Below, in pieces: positions 20,474 to 30,883 of a DNA stretch of 64,000 nucleotides (within the stretch, counting starts at the first letter, position 1; each line of letters starts with the position of its first letter). Below the pieces are notes generated by a model. It did no database searches. It saw nothing but the letters and a program-made list of their open reading frames with translations, and was not told the DNA's origin. This stretch comes from Sulfolobus tengchongensis (lineage in GTDB: Archaea; Thermoproteota; Thermoprotei_A; Sulfolobales; Sulfolobaceae), in contig NZ_CP146016.1 of the NCBI RefSeq assembly GCF_036967215.1, positions 80,001 to 144,000 of the forward strand, written 5' to 3'. A program made the translations under genes and the position numbers.

Positions 20474-21550
20474 TCAAGTAGATCCCTCAGTACAACCTTG
20501 TTCTGCTTCCTTATATTCTCCACTCATATCATCTTCCATATCAATAGTTGCCCAATTCCACTTTTCATTCCATGCATTGCCAATTTTAATTGGCCTATCT
20601 AATTTGCTCAGCAGAACTATTCTACTAGGTACATGTTCTGACAGTACTTTATAACCAGTATATTTTGCTAATAGTTTAGAGAATTCTCTAATTTCACTAT
20701 GTTTTGGCATTGCATCTCTGCTTAATCTATATGTAGATGGGCCTACATGCATATACGCTTTAACTTCTATATAGGTTGGCATCGCAATTTCCATTAATTT
20801 TGCAAATTCTTTTGCGTCTTCCTCGCTCATATTATAGCCCTTTATCATCGTGAGCCTTATCACAGTAGGAGAGCTAAAGCTAGGTAAAATCTCTAAGGTT
20901 CTCATTACTAATTGCCATGAGTTAGCAACTACTGGCCTATTAATCATCTTATGTTTTATCTCATTAGGTGCTTGTAGAGATACAAATAATTGAGTAGGTT
21001 CCTCCTCTAGGCTTGCAAGTATATCTGGTCTTACACCACTCGTTACAAGAAATGTTGTTAAGCCTCTTTTATGGTATTCTTTTATTAGTTCTCCTAATTT
21101 CTCATAAAGTGTGGGCTCTCCAGTAAGGCTTATTGCAACATGTGCTGGTCTCATCGCATCCTTAACCTTTTGTATGCTAACGTCATCTCTGCCCAAATAT
21201 CCAGAAACTGCTCTCTTATGCTCTTCTATACTTCTTTCCACAATATATTCTGGATCATCATAAGTAGGCATTTTTGTATCATCCCATTCTAAGCCAACAT
21301 CCTCTGGTTCTAATCTCCAGCAATGTACACATCTAAACCAGCACCATGCTGCAGTAGGTGTCATCTGGACACACCTATGGCTTTCAATTCCATAAAACTT
21401 ACCCTTGTAGCACGATCTGTTAGTTACTAAAGCTTCATGAGTCCAATGGCATTTCTTATACGCACTATGGCTTCCGATAATGTGATACTTTTCTTTTTGT
21501 AACTCTTTAAATATCTCGCTTACTGTATCGATCCTTAAATTACTTTGCAT
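20474..21550 (-). CDS. taw1: tRNA 4-demethylwyosine synthase (Taw1/TYW1)
   Basis: Radical-SAM enzyme that condenses pyruvate carbons onto N1-methylguanosine-37 of tRNA-Phe to make the wyosine tricycle. The SAM cluster is Cys70, Cys74, Cys77 (CWFRCVHC), and Cys34, Cys47 and Cys60 supply the second iron-sulfur cluster of this family. [16 protein letters not shown] is the substrate-side motif. 358 residues, typical of archaeal Taw1. About 30 nt separate it from gatA upstream. Confidence 0.93.
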   Translation of the reverse strand: MQSNLRIDTVSEIFKELQKEKYHIIGSHSAYKKCHWTHEALVTNRSCYKGKFYGIESHRCVQMTPTAAWCWFRCVHCWRLEPEDVGLEWDDTKMPTYDDPEYIVERSIEEHKRAVSGYLGRDDVSIQKVKDAMRPAHVAISLTGEPTLYEKLGELIKEYHKRGLTTFLVTSGVRPDILASLEEEPTQLFVSLQAPNEIKHKMINRPVVANSWQLVMRTLEILPSFSSPTVIRLTMIKGYNMSEEDAKEFAKLMEIAMPTYIEVKAYMHVGPSTYRLSRDAMPKHSEIREFSKLLAKYTGYKVLSEHVPSRIVLLSKLDRPIKIGNAWNEKWNWATIDMEDDMSGEYKEAEQGCTEGST

Positions 21551-21583
21551 ATTATTTCCTCTATAACCTATTAGATTAAAAAA

Positions 21584-23008
21584 TTAGGTATTAATAGGTG
21601 CAGTTAAATTGTATAACTTTGTCACATTTTTCTCTATATAAGAAGCTATCTTAATTAAATACATATCTGATAAGTATTTACCCATTAACTGTAATCCTAT
21701 AGGCAGATTGTTATAAAATCCTGCTGGCATAGATAAAGCCGGTATAGCAGCTAAATTAGCTATTACGGTATTTAGATCCATTGCGTACATCTTTACAGGA
21801 TCATTAATTACCTCGCCAATTTTAGGAGGCAATATCGGCATTGTAGGAGAGATCAAGATATCATACTTTTTAAATAATTCATCTAGGCTCATTTTAATTA
21901 GATTTCTAATTTTTAATGCTTTTAGATAAAATTCTTCATAATATCCGGCACTTAAGATGAAACTGCCAAGGAGTATCCTCCTTTTTACTTCTATACCAAA
22001 AGCCTCTCCCCTATTTTTCGCGTAAACTTCCCTCCAACTTCCTTCCATATACCTACTGTAGCCATATCTAACTCCATCATATCTAGCTAAATTAGAGCTG
22101 GCTTCTGACATAGCTATAATATAATATGCGGGTAAGGCGTACTCCGCGTACCCTAATTTAGTCTCCTCTATTATTGCTCCTTCATTACTTAACTTATTTA
22201 CAATATTATTTATAGCACTTATTATTGGCTTTTCTGACATTTCTAAGATATCGTTAAGAATACCTATTCTAACTTTTTCTAATTTTTGCTCACTTATATC
22301 CAAATTAGGCGTAAAATCTATTGTTGTGGCGTCTCTTTCATCTGGACCCGCAATTATAGTGTAAAGTAATCCCAAATCCTCAGCGTTTTTAGCCATAGGT
22401 CCAATTTGCTCTAAACTATTAGCATAAGCTACTAAACCATATCTACTTACCGTACCGTAAGACGGTTTTAAACCAAAAGTAGCAGTATATGCAGCTGGTG
22501 CCCTTATAGAACCGCCTGTATCGCTACCTAATGCCAAATCAACGTAATCGGCTGCTAACGCAGCACCGCTTCCACCAGATGAACCTCCTGGAGTTCTTTC
22601 TAAATTCCAAGGATTTTTAGTGGGGCCAAAATAACTAGTTTCAGTAGTGGATCCCATAGCAAATTCATCCATGTTTGTTTTTCCAATGATAACTGCCCCT
22701 TCTTTCTTCAATCTTTCAATTACGGTAGCATCATATGGTGGTATATAATCCTCTAGCATTTTTGAAGCACAAGTTGTTCTAATTCCCCTAGTAGAAATAT
22801 TATCCTTAATTGCTATTAAAATTCCAGCTAACTTGCCACCTCTAACTATATTCTCCTTTACTTCGTTTAGTACTTCATTCTTGCTCCTTATCGTTATAAG
22901 TGCATTAATTGTCTTATCATACTTTTCTATTTTCTCATATGCTCTTTCAACGTACTCTACCGGATCTAGATTTCCATACTTTAGATCATCAACTAACTTA
23001 GTTATCAT
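21584..23008 (-). CDS. gatA: Aspartyl/glutamyl-tRNA amidotransferase subunit A
   Basis: Amidase subunit that releases ammonia from glutamine or asparagine for tRNA-linked amidation. The Ser-cis-Ser-Lys triad is visible: Lys in [10 protein letters not shown], and [17 protein letters not shown] with GSDTGGSIR. The start chosen is the ATG preceded at 7 nt by GGTGAT, inside the last codons of gatC; an ATG five codons upstream is the alternative. gatB, needed for the complete GatCAB, is not in this window. Because Sulfolobales use GatDE for Gln-tRNA, GatCAB probably serves Asn-tRNA; this is inference. Confidence 0.93.
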   Translation of the reverse strand: MITKLVDDLKYGNLDPVEYVERAYEKIEKYDKTINALITIRSKNEVLNEVKENIVRGGKLAGILIAIKDNISTRGIRTTCASKMLEDYIPPYDATVIERLKKEGAVIIGKTNMDEFAMGSTTETSYFGPTKNPWNLERTPGGSSGGSGAALAADYVDLALGSDTGGSIRAPAAYTATFGLKPSYGTVSRYGLVAYANSLEQIGPMAKNAEDLGLLYTIIAGPDERDATTIDFTPNLDISEQKLEKVRIGILNDILEMSEKPIISAINNIVNKLSNEGAIIEETKLGYAEYALPAYYIIAMSEASSNLARYDGVRYGYSRYMEGSWREVYAKNRGEAFGIEVKRRILLGSFILSAGYYEEFYLKALKIRNLIKMSLDELFKKYDILISPTMPILPPKIGEVINDPVKMYAMDLNTVIANLAAIPALSMPAGFYNNLPIGLQLMGKYLSDMYLIKIASYIEKNVTKLYNLTAPINT

Positions 23009-23012
23009 TGTG

Positions 23013-23306
23013 CTAATCACCATAAGTTCTTGGTCCTACAATGTACCCGTTTTCCTTTCTTTTCACGTTTTTGAGAGCATTTTCTCTATCTAATGGTTCC
23101 CTTGGTGTATCTTTTCTTAATCTACTTTGTGGAAGAGGGTGAAATAATGGCTCTATATTACTCAAATCCAGTTCATTAATCTTCTCAAAGAACTCTATAA
23201 TATTTTTTATATCATTTTCTATCATTTTCTCCTCTTTTTCTTCTAATCTAATCAAAGATAAATTTTCTAAATGCTTAATTAATTTCTCATTAACCTCTAT
23301 TTTCAT
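23013..23306 (-). CDS. gatC: Aspartyl/glutamyl-tRNA amidotransferase subunit C
   Basis: A 97-residue belt protein that stabilises GatA on GatB. Recognisable features are [17 protein letters not shown] at the N-terminus, the hinge [17 protein letters not shown] and the terminal [15 protein letters not shown] box 27 nt upstream fits a leaderless start at the ATG chosen; a GTG three codons further upstream is less likely. Heads the leftward gatC-gatA-taw1-ribK transcript. Confidence 0.88.
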   Translation of the reverse strand: MKIEVNEKLIKHLENLSLIRLEEKEEKMIENDIKNIIEFFEKINELDLSNIEPLFHPLPQSRLRKDTPREPLDRENALKNVKRKENGYIVGPRTYGD

Positions 23307-23328
23307 TGTTATCACTTTAGCGGGGGTA

Positions 23329-23338
23329 GTTTATATAT
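23329..23338 (-). promoter_or_regulatory. TATA box of gatC
   Basis: On the minus strand ATATATAAAC is centred 27 nt before the gatC ATG. Confidence 0.5.
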
Positions 23339-23413
23339 TCATTCAGCCAGTAAAAATGTACATTAATCTATCCGAAATAATTTTAAATTAAACTTTTCAT
23401 AATCTACATTGTT

Positions 23414-23782
23414 GTGAACAGAAGCAAGTTGGATAATTTACACTGGTTAGGATTAGATGAGGCACTTAATTATGGCTTTTCTGAGGCAGAAACATTAGGT
23501 AAGAACTTCATTGGCATTACATTAGATAATGGAGATGGTTTAATCTTGTACGTGAACCCCTACTTAAATGAAATATATAGGATACTTCTAATGAGTAAAT
23601 CTAAATATAACTTAACATCAATAGGAGTATTTTCAAATTTTAGTGGGGATAAATACTTTATTTATGACGTGAAAGATACTTCAGAGCTTATAAATATCTT
23701 TGGTCAAAATGTTAAGGTTATATATGTTGAAGTGATCAAGGATGTTCTCGAAGACTTTTTATATCAAGCAATGGATAGATGA
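23414..23782 (+). CDS. Unknown 122-residue protein coupled to XPB helicase
   Basis: I do not recognise this family. It is a small alpha/beta protein ([37 protein letters not shown]) with no cysteines and no membrane segment. It starts with GTG about 26 nt after a TTTTAAATTAAAC TATA-like element, so a leaderless start is likely. The helicase gene begins inside its last 41 nt, which points to translational coupling and perhaps to a partner role; the better-known XPB partner Bax1 is a different, larger protein. Confidence 0.6.
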   Translation: MNRSKLDNLHWLGLDEALNYGFSEAETLGKNFIGITLDNGDGLILYVNPYLNEIYRILLMSKSKYNLTSIGVFSNFSGDKYFIYDVKDTSELINIFGQNVKVIYVEVIKDVLEDFLYQAMDR

Positions 23783-25397
23783 GGACGCATTTAAGAGATT
23801 ATTACTGTTCTCTAGGTATTTAGGAAGAGACTCTAACGGTTCCCAATTTATGATAGATATAGAAAGAGCGAAACGAAATAGAATAAAGGTTATTGATATA
23901 ATGGAAATCTTAGAAGACTTTGGGATCAAACTCGCTCGAGAAGACATAATAAGACTGAAGGAACAACTTCTTGACTGTTCTTTCGAAAAAGAGGCTGGTA
24001 AAATAATTATGAAACCATATACATATTTAGCAGATATTTTAGAGAAAATTAATGAAAAAGATGATAAAGGAGAACTTAAATTTAAGATAAAATACGATAA
24101 GGCCAATAAGAGATTTGTAATACGTCCCATGGACTATTTTGATTTAGTAGAGAAATTAAAGGAAAATGGTTTAGAGGTTAAAGAATTAGATCTATCATTC
24201 AAGGAGTTCGAATTTGAATTTAGTGGTCAACTACGAGATTATCAGAAAGAAGCCATTGATTTCTGGATAAAAAATGGGAACAAAGGCGTTATAGCGCTTC
24301 CAACCGGGGCTGGAAAGACAGTAGTCGGCATAAAAGCAATAGATGTGATAAGAAAGCCCACCTTAATAGTGACGTTCACTAAAGAGCAAATGCTACAATG
24401 GAGGGAATCTATAATAAAGTTTACAGCAAAAAGGCCAGATATAGGGCTATATTATTCGGAGGAGAAGAGAATAAGACCAATAACTATAACCACATATCAT
24501 ACAGCATATAGGCACCTTGCAGAATTATTTGATAAATTCTATCTGCTAATAGTTGATGAGGTTCACCATTTACCTGCAGATAAGTTTAAAGCTATAGCTG
24601 AAGGGCTAATAGCGCCATATAGAATGGGATTGTCCGCAACGCCATATAGAGAAGATAACAAGCATAACGAATTATTCAGCCTTATAGGGGGTATTGTATA
24701 TTATAAGTCCATTACCGAACTATCTAAATTAGGATATCTTGCATCCTATGAGATAATTCAGAAAAAAGTGAGACTAACCTTAGAGGAAAGGAAAAAATAT
24801 AATGAATTACTTAATAAATTTAAGGTTTTATCAAAGGGCAGAAAAGTTAGTGAGTTAATTGAATTAGTTAAGAAGGGAGACGAAAGCGCTATAGAAGCAA
24901 TGAAAGTGTACAACGAAATGAGAAGGATAGTAAATTTCGCATCAGAGAAATTAAAAGCGATAGATGAGATACTTAAAACCGAAAAGGGAAAGATACTAAT
25001 TTTTACTCAGTATGTTGATCAAGCAGAAGAGATAGCTAAGAAGTATAATTGTTTGCTTTTAACTGGTAAAATGTCTAAAGAAGAGAGAAAAAGAGTTTTA
25101 ACAACTTTTAAAAATATGAATAGTGGTATCCTCGTTCTAACTACAGTTGGGGATGAGGGAATTGATATCCCTGATGCCAATATAGGGATTATCGTAACTG
25201 GGACTAGTTCTAGAAGACAATTTATTCAAAGATTAGGTAGGATTTTAAGACCATATAACGGTAAACAAGCTAAACTTTATGAGATAGTTGTAGGCGGTAC
25301 TCCAGAGGAGTATCAAGCTAAAAAGAGAAAAGAGACAGATATCCTCTCATTTGACGGCTTGTCTTCTCAGCCTTCTGAAGATTTTGATAATATATAG
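23742..25397 (+). CDS. XPB/Rad25-like superfamily 2 helicase
   Basis: 551 residues. An N-terminal damage-recognition-like region (to about 165) is followed by the RecA-like pair: Q-type motif [10 protein letters not shown], Walker [12 protein letters not shown] (about residue 185), DEVHH (about 271), SATPYR, and motif [14 protein letters not shown] (about 490). DEVHH and the RED-like loop place it with archaeal XPB rather than the Hel308 or Hef helicases. Sulfolobales carry two XPB paralogues; this one lacks a neighbouring Bax1, so it is probably the second. Role in repair or transcription opening is inferred. Confidence 0.85.
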   Translation: MFSKTFYIKQWIDEDAFKRLLLFSRYLGRDSNGSQFMIDIERAKRNRIKVIDIMEILEDFGIKLAREDIIRLKEQLLDCSFEKEAGKIIMKPYTYLADILEKINEKDDKGELKFKIKYDKANKRFVIRPMDYFDLVEKLKENGLEVKELDLSFKEFEFEFSGQLRDYQKEAIDFWIKNGNKGVIALPTGAGKTVVGIKAIDVIRKPTLIVTFTKEQMLQWRESIIKFTAKRPDIGLYYSEEKRIRPITITTYHTAYRHLAELFDKFYLLIVDEVHHLPADKFKAIAEGLIAPYRMGLSATPYREDNKHNELFSLIGGIVYYKSITELSKLGYLASYEIIQKKVRLTLEERKKYNELLNKFKVLSKGRKVSELIELVKKGDESAIEAMKVYNEMRRIVNFASEKLKAIDEILKTEKGKILIFTQYVDQAEEIAKKYNCLLLTGKMSKEERKRVLTTFKNMNSGILVLTTVGDEGIDIPDANIGIIVTGTSSRRQFIQRLGRILRPYNGKQAKLYEIVVGGTPEEYQAKKRKETDILSFDGLSSQPSEDFDNI

Positions 25398-25885
25398 TAA
25401 AATATGGAATATGTGAATAATCTTAATATGTTATCTCTGTTGTTCTCATTATTTAAAAATTGTATACCAGTATAAACAATTCCCTTATCCAAACTTATTA
25501 CTGGAATATTGTTTACACTAATTAAAGGTATCCCTTTAACTCTTGACACGTAACCTTTAATCTTATTGCCAATCAACTGTTTAAAAGTAAAAGCTGTAAG
25601 AATACTAGGTTCTAAAATTTGTATTTCTCCCTCTTTTACATACTCTTCCCCCTTAACCGAAATTACACTCTCAGTTATCCTTTTATTAACTGTTATGCCT
25701 TCAACCCAGCTTAGACTCATAATTTCATGCTCGCATTGTTCACTTACTAGTGAAAGTGGAGGGAAAACTATCAAGGTTCTATCTACATTTAACGTAGTCG
25801 GAGATACTAATACAAGGTCTCCCTCTTTAATTTCTTGCACCTCAGTAGGTCTGCATATCTTACTATGAGCATCTACATAAGGCAT
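25367..25885 (-). CDS. Conserved hypothetical protein
   Basis: 172 residues, not recognised. Composition is beta-rich and soluble ([36 protein letters not shown]), with two or three cysteines in the N-terminal half. The 3' end overlaps the XPB helicase gene by 31 nt. Short sequence repeats of the V-x-x-I-x-x-G-D type suggest a beta-sandwich; nothing supports an enzyme. Confidence 0.55.
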   Translation of the reverse strand: MPYVDAHSKICRPTEVQEIKEGDLVLVSPTTLNVDRTLIVFPPLSLVSEQCEHEIMSLSWVEGITVNKRITESVISVKGEEYVKEGEIQILEPSILTAFTFKQLIGNKIKGYVSRVKGIPLISVNNIPVISLDKGIVYTGIQFLNNENNRDNILRLFTYSIFYYILSKSSEG

Positions 25886-25904
25886 ATTAAGTAATATTGA
25901 GTAA

Positions 25905-25914
25905 TATTATAAAA
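25905..25914 (+). promoter_or_regulatory. TATA box upstream of the small wHTH-like gene
   Basis: TATTATAAAA predicts initiation near 25936, giving a leader of about 26 nt to the next ATG. That leader contains TTGATGA and CTGA motifs noted separately. Confidence 0.45.
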
Positions 25915-25961
25915 GATGTGTGGACTTGTAAGGGCTGAATAGTTGATGAATAACCAGGCTG

Positions 25962-26246
25962 ATGAATATGAGGTGGCTTAAAAAGAGGGAGGTAATAATA
26001 TATTTCCTACTTTTCAAAAAGTTTAGATACGAAAAGTTTAATATAGGTGATGCTTTTTATGTTTTAAAACCCTATTTCTCTAAAAAAGTATCGTACAGTA
26101 GTATAAAGTATATGAGCAAAATAGGGCTAATAACTAAATTAAATAGTGTCGAATATAGGCTCAATCCTTTTGAGGATTTCGTCCTTACCTTTTTAGCTAA
26201 AGCTTATCTAGAAAGAAGGTCTATTCTTCGTCGTAGAATTCGATAG
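25962..26246 (+). CDS. Small basic protein, possible winged helix
   Basis: 94 residues rich in Lys, Arg, Phe and Tyr. The order of predicted helices and the phrase SYSSIKYMSKIGLITKLNSVEYRLN resemble the recognition helix and wing of a winged-helix domain. No close family recognised. Its 3' end overlaps the next leftward gene by 26 nt. Confidence 0.5.
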   Translation: MNMRWLKKREVIIYFLLFKKFRYEKFNIGDAFYVLKPYFSKKVSYSSIKYMSKIGLITKLNSVEYRLNPFEDFVLTFLAKAYLERRSILRRRIR

Positions 26247-26541
26247 TAATCTTAACTTTAACCTCTTTCCTGCTTAATGGAGGAATTTTATCCCCAAAAT
26301 CTACTCCTACGCTTATTGGATTCCCCATAGAGTCTGTAAATCTAACGTCTGCTACATAGTGAATATCTTGTCTTTGATTTAACATATTCATTAGCTCTGA
26401 GTATATCCTGGAAAGTGCCATCTGTAATGATAATGGGCTAGAGAAATCTTCTGGTTTTAGTTGTATCGCTTTGAAATTGCCCATTACTTCCCCGATTTTG
26501 GCTTTTCCTTCAAATTCAACTTTTATTGTGGGTTGGCTCAT
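26221..26541 (-). CDS. Conserved hypothetical protein next to alba1
   Basis: 106 residues, acidic, apparently a mixed alpha/beta fold (KIGEVMGNFKAIQLKPEDFS, KEVKVKITIEFYDEE). I do not recognise the family. It lies downstream of alba1 on the same strand with about 80 bp between them; a TATA-like AATATTTATGCG upstream suggests its own promoter. Confidence 0.55.
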   Translation of the reverse strand: MSQPTIKVEFEGKAKIGEVMGNFKAIQLKPEDFSSPLSLQMALSRIYSELMNMLNQRQDIHYVADVRFTDSMGNPISVGVDFGDKIPPLSRKEVKVKITIEFYDEE

Positions 26542-26620
26542 ATATATCGCATAAATATTATACTTACGCTCCTTATTAAAAGTAGCGCATAATAAAAGAA
26601 AAGTCTAAAAAATGTTACCC

Positions 26621-26914
26621 TTACTTTTTCCTTATAGCAATTTCGATTGTTGAAACTCTTGACTGTCTTCCGTCCTGGCTTGTTACTACTTGGCTTCCTA
26701 TTCTAATCTCCTTAATCTCTATCTTGTCTGGTAAGAATCTATTCCTTACTATTTCTACAGTATCTACAGCCTTGCTAATAGCTCTTCCTCTAGCTTTAAT
26801 TACTATTTCACTAACTCCTTGGTTTAATAGAGTTAAGGCAGCTAAGACATAGTTCATTACTGGTTTCTTTCCTATTAATACTACATTACTTGGAGTTGGG
26901 GTTGCACTGCTCAT
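26621..26914 (-). CDS. alba: Chromatin protein Alba (Alba1)
   Basis: Abundant dimeric DNA- and RNA-binding protein of Sulfolobus chromatin. The 97-residue product [18 protein letters not shown] carries Lys16 and Lys17, the acetylatable DNA-contacting pair, and the dimerisation helix [14 protein letters not shown]. The start is fixed by an AGGTGG ribosome-binding site 5 nt before the ATG; a GTG inside that motif would add three residues and is rejected. It is transcribed divergently from reverse gyrase. Confidence 0.95.
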   Translation of the reverse strand: MSSATPTPSNVVLIGKKPVMNYVLAALTLLNQGVSEIVIKARGRAISKAVDTVEIVRNRFLPDKIEIKEIRIGSQVVTSQDGRQSRVSTIEIAIRKK

Positions 26915-26994
26915 TTTTTCCACCTTTTTGGTCTCAAATACACATTCATATGAAGCTAAAAAAGTTAACCGAATAGAGTAACACTTCGATAACT

Positions 26995-27019
26995 CTTTTA
27001 AAAGATCTTACCATGGTAA
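26995..27019 (+). promoter_or_regulatory. Reverse gyrase promoter with operator-like palindrome
   Basis: CTTTTAAAAG (26995-27004) is a TATA box centred about 35 nt before the ATG. The perfect 12-bp palindrome TTACCATGGTAA (27008-27019) lies between it and the expected initiation point near 27026, where a bound protein would block polymerase. Confidence 0.5.
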
Positions 27020-27034
27020 AGATTTTTTCTAGCT

Positions 27035-30000
27035 ATGATTAATGTAGTGTATAAAAACTCCTGCCCTAACTGTGGTGGAGATATTTCCGCTTCTAGGCTA
27101 TTAAATGGGCTCCCGTGCGAATCTTGCCTTCCCTATCTTACTAAGTTAGACAACGAGGATCATGTCTCAAGGGTAAAGGTATTATATAATATTCTAATTA
27201 ATGATAACAAAATTAAAAACTATTGGAATTTATACTATAATATCACAACTTACGAATCTGTATTTAAATATTTTAAAGATAAAACGGGATATGAACCATG
27301 GTCTCTTCAAAAATTGTGGTTAAGAAGACTTGTTAATAATCAAAGCTTTACCATGTCTGCTCCCACTGGATTAGGAAAGACCACAACACTAATGGTGTAT
27401 TCAGTTTTCGTTAATCACGGTGTTGTGTATATAGTTCCCACTAAATCATTAATGGAACAAGTTTGTAAGAGGTTGGAAAAATTAGGAGCTAATGTATCTT
27501 GTGGAAAAGTAGATGACAAGAAGGTAAGTGTGATAACTATAAATTACCTAAATAGGAATATAGACTCGATAGCTTATTTCAAACCAACATTAGTTGCAAT
27601 AGATGATGCTGATGCCGTAATAAAGAGTGGTAAGACAACTGATAGGTTGGTCAGCCTATTAGGTATTCCAAAAGAGGTATATGAAAGTGCTATTCAGCTA
27701 ATTAGGCTTAAAAATAAGTATTATTTCTCTAATGACGAATATAGTGAAGAAATTAAGGATAAAATTAGAGAATTGGAACTCAAGATAGCCGAATTTAAGG
27801 ATAAAATCTCACAATTAGTAATAGCTAGCGCTACTATAAGACCTAAGGGTATAAAGCAGAAAGCTTTAAGGCTACTAACTGGATTTGAACCTTCATCTAT
27901 TCAACTATATGCTAGAAATATTGTGGATACTTACATCAATAGTCTAGATCTTTCTATTATTAAAGAATTAGGATCAGGAGGTTTAATTCTAGTTTCAAAA
28001 GAGTATGGAAAAAATAAGCTAAAGGAAATAAAGGACTATGTCGACAGTCTAGGTTTTAATTCAAAAATTGCAGTTAGTGGCAGGAAGTTTCTTGATGAGT
28101 TTTCCCAAGGAAAGATAGATATCCTTATAGGTTCAGCCTCGTATTATGGCGTGGCTGTTAGAGGTATAGATGAACCTAAAAGGTTAAAATATGTGATATT
28201 TTACGGAGTACCTAAAGTAAAAGTTAATTTGTTTGATGCTTTGTCTAATCCCTTTACACTACTTAGAGTAGCCAAATTACTTAATATAGATCTTTCAGAT
28301 TTGCAGAATAAGATTTTAGTACTGAGCCCCTCAGAAGTGCAAGTTTTAAAGTTCTCTATAATTAAAGATGAGTTAATTAATAACCCGAAGTTAGAAAGAA
28401 TAAGAGAAGATCTGGTATCGTATATTTCACTTATCAAGGACAAATTAAGAGAAGTAGGAAAAAACATAATTATCTCTGACAATTTTGTTATTACTAAACA
28501 AGCCTCAAACTATTATATAACTTATCCAGACATAATAACTTATTTACAAGGTTCCGGAAGGGCTAGTAGGCTCTTTAATGGTGGGTTAACTCTAGGGTTA
28601 TCGATTATACTTGTAGATGATAATTACTTATTTGAAATATTAAAGAGAAAGATGCAAAAATTATATCCTACGGCATCATTTCTCTCAATATCCGATTTTA
28701 ATCTATTAGAATTGAAAGCTAAGTTAGATGAATCTAGAAGGGACGAGGGAAACAGAGTACATTTCAATATATCTACTGGTCTTCTTATAGTCGAGTCTCC
28801 TACAAAAGCCAAGACTATAGCTAAGTTATTTAGTAGACCGTCAGTAAGGGTTGTAAACAAAATACCAATTTATGAAAGTATAATAGTAGACGGTAACCAA
28901 ATTTACGTGCTTGATATTGTAGCTTCTAAAGGGCATGTTACAGACTTAACTTTAGACGATGTAGGTTACCACGGTGTAAAGATAGATAATAACGGAGATA
29001 TAAGACCATTTTACAGTTTGATAAAGAGATGTTTAGACTGCAATAAGTCATTTTCAAGCTCTTCAGAAAGATGCCCATATTGTGGCTCTGAAAATGTGCA
29101 ATCAGTCGAAACTTCAATAGATCTGCTTAGAGAGCTTGCTCTGTCAGTTGACAATGTATTCATAGCATCAGATCCAGATACTGAAGGCGAGAAGATAGCA
29201 TTTGATCTAGCATCGCTACTATCTCCATATAACTCAAATATCTATAGAGTAACGTATCATGAAATTACTAAGAAGGCTATATTAGAGGCATTGAGAAATC
29301 CTAAAAAGATTAACATTAATCTGGTAATGAGTCAAATAGTTAGGAGAATAGAAGATAGGTGGATAGGATTTGAACTAAGTAGTTTACTTAAAACAAAGTT
29401 TAATGAATACAATCATGGTGCTGGTAGGGTACAAACTCCAGTTCTAGGCTGGATAGCAGATAAGACACTCAAGTACAAAAATAATATGGGATATGTCGTT
29501 TATATAGATGTTGCAGGTTATTCCATTAAAAAATACTTTAACAGTAAAGATAAAATGCAAGAGTATATAAATGGTCTAAAAGAAATCAGTATCGAAAAAA
29601 TTTCTGAGGACAAAGTACTGTTATCGCCCGTTCCTCCCTTCACTACGGATACTCTACTTATTGAGGCTAATATGAAGTTTAAATTGCCTGCAACCGTCGT
29701 TATGAGAATTGCTCAAGACTTATTTGAAGCTGGATTGATAACCTATCATAGAACAGATAGCACTCGTATTTCATCGGTTGGCATAGAGATAGCAAAGGAG
29801 TATCTACATAAGCATGGGTTAGCATCAGACTTTATTCCTAGATCGTGGGAATCCTCAGATGAGGGGGCCCATGAGGCAATAAGACCTACTAGAACTATAG
29901 ATGTTAATGAATTAACTCAGGAAATAGAGGAAAATCCATATAGATACCCCATAAGATTTAGCAAGCTACATTTCCTAATTTATGACTTAATATTTAGAAG

Positions 30001-30538
30001 ATTTATTGCCAGTCAAATGTTGCATGCAATAGGTACTAAAACTAAGTATTTGATAGTAATTAACGATAATGATAAAATTACTGTAGAACTATTAACTAAC
30101 GTCGAAGGTGGTTTCAGTAAGGTCTACCCAATGAAAGTATATAACCTGCCTTTAGGTAAAGTACAACCTAAAATCAGAACCAGTAGAGGATCAAGTGAGC
30201 AATTACTGAATTATTCAGACGTTATATCGTTAATGAAATCCAAAGGGATTGGAAGGCCTAGCACGTATGCAAAGACAATAGAAAATCTTGTTAGACATGG
30301 ATATGTTATCAGCAGTAAGAAAAAGTCGTATTTAATAGCAACAAAACGTGGTATTTCAGTGTATCAGTTCTTACGTTCTAAGTTCTATGACCTAGTATCT
30401 GAAGAAACGACATCTAGGTTAATGACCAAATTGGATGATATAGCATTGAATAAGTTAAATGCCTCTAATGTTATATTGGAGATCTACAATGAAATTTCAA
30501 CGTTAGTAAACTCTCTTAAGTCTGAGCTGAATGTATGA
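27035..30538 (+). CDS. Reverse gyrase (TopR2-like)
   Basis: Introduces positive supercoils into DNA; the hallmark enzyme of hyperthermophiles. An N-terminal zinc finger (CPNCGG...CESC, residues 9-30) precedes the helicase part (Walker [10 protein letters not shown] near 108, IDDADAV) and the type IA topoisomerase part: [21 protein letters not shown] (about 585), a second zinc finger CLDCNKS...CPYCGS (about 668-685), [14 protein letters not shown] (about 710), catalytic Tyr about 903 in [12 protein letters not shown]. 1167 residues, full length. The position between alba1 and alba2 matches the second reverse gyrase of Sulfolobus. Confidence 0.93.
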   Translation: MINVVYKNSCPNCGGDISASRLLNGLPCESCLPYLTKLDNEDHVSRVKVLYNILINDNKIKNYWNLYYNITTYESVFKYFKDKTGYEPWSLQKLWLRRLVNNQSFTMSAPTGLGKTTTLMVYSVFVNHGVVYIVPTKSLMEQVCKRLEKLGANVSCGKVDDKKVSVITINYLNRNIDSIAYFKPTLVAIDDADAVIKSGKTTDRLVSLLGIPKEVYESAIQLIRLKNKYYFSNDEYSEEIKDKIRELELKIAEFKDKISQLVIASATIRPKGIKQKALRLLTGFEPSSIQLYARNIVDTYINSLDLSIIKELGSGGLILVSKEYGKNKLKEIKDYVDSLGFNSKIAVSGRKFLDEFSQGKIDILIGSASYYGVAVRGIDEPKRLKYVIFYGVPKVKVNLFDALSNPFTLLRVAKLLNIDLSDLQNKILVLSPSEVQVLKFSIIKDELINNPKLERIREDLVSYISLIKDKLREVGKNIIISDNFVITKQASNYYITYPDIITYLQGSGRASRLFNGGLTLGLSIILVDDNYLFEILKRKMQKLYPTASFLSISDFNLLELKAKLDESRRDEGNRVHFNISTGLLIVESPTKAKTIAKLFSRPSVRVVNKIPIYESIIVDGNQIYVLDIVASKGHVTDLTLDDVGYHGVKIDNNGDIRPFYSLIKRCLDCNKSFSSSSERCPYCGSENVQSVETSIDLLRELALSVDNVFIASDPDTEGEKIAFDLASLLSPYNSNIYRVTYHEITKKAILEALRNPKKININLVMSQIVRRIEDRWIGFELSSLLKTKFNEYNHGAGRVQTPVLGWIADKTLKYKNNMGYVVYIDVAGYSIKKYFNSKDKMQEYINGLKEISIEKISEDKVLLSPVPPFTTDTLLIEANMKFKLPATVVMRIAQDLFEAGLITYHRTDSTRISSVGIEIAKEYLHKHGLASDFIPRSWESSDEGAHEAIRPTRTIDVNELTQEIEENPYRYPIRFSKLHFLIYDLIFRRFIASQMLHAIGTKTKYLIVINDNDKITVELLTNVEGGFSKVYPMKVYNLPLGKVQPKIRTSRGSSEQLLNYSDVISLMKSKGIGRPSTYAKTIENLVRHGYVISSKKKSYLIATKRGISVYQFLRSKFYDLVSEETTSRLMTKLDDIALNKLNASNVILEIYNEISTLVNSLKSELNV

Positions 30539-30772
30539 TATGCGTCTTCTATCCCTTACTTCACTTCCGGTTTGTACACTTACCAGCTGTATGCCATCAC
30601 CTAATCTATCCTTTAACGAATTATAAACATCCACTGCCTTAGAGATTTCTTTTCCTATTCCCTTTAATATTACTTCATCAAGTCCTTGATTAAATAAGAC
30701 GATTATATCTAAAACGTGATCTTCTACACTTCTTGATCTTCTAACGATCACTTCATTCAATTTCTGCGACAT
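30503..30772 (-). CDS. Alba paralogue (Alba2)
   Basis: 89 residues with the Alba fold: [39 protein letters not shown]. Alba2 forms heterodimers with Alba1 and alters how chromatin loops. The Lys16/Lys17 pair of Alba1 is not present (VRRSRSVED instead), as known for Alba2. Its 3' end overlaps the reverse gyrase gene by 36 nt in tail-to-tail orientation. Confidence 0.9.
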   Translation of the reverse strand: MSQKLNEVIVRRSRSVEDHVLDIIVLFNQGLDEVILKGIGKEISKAVDVYNSLKDRLGDGIQLVSVQTGSEVRDRRRISYIQLRLKRVY

Positions 30773-30814
30773 TTTCTCTCACGTGTCATAAACGGATATG
30801 CAAAAATAAATCTA

Positions 30815-30870
30815 ATGTTCAGTAACACGGGCCCTTATCACCATTCAAATTGAAGGGCGTCATCATCAAT
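30815..30870 (-). ncRNA. Candidate C/D box guide sRNA (lhr-alba2 interval)
   Basis: On the minus strand: box C ATGATGA (30860-30866), 11-nt guide CGCCCTTCAAT, box D' TTGA (30845-30848), 3-nt spacer, box C' GTGATAA (30835-30841), 12-nt guide GGGCCCGTGTTA, box D CTGA (30819-30822). C and D are perfect. A TATA-like CTTAAAAT lies 25 nt upstream. By the D-plus-five rule, the methylated bases would be the fifth A of ATTGAAGGGCG and the fifth A of TAACACGGGCCC. Targets are not verified. Confidence 0.65.
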
Positions 30871-30883
30871 AAGAAAGTTTATC

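Noticed and set aside
25925..25965. CTGA, TTGATGA, CTGA upstream of the small wHTH-like gene
   Set aside because: No box C at the proper distance, guide only 9 nt, and the TATA box places the transcription start inside the would-be RNA. More likely just the leader of the gene.
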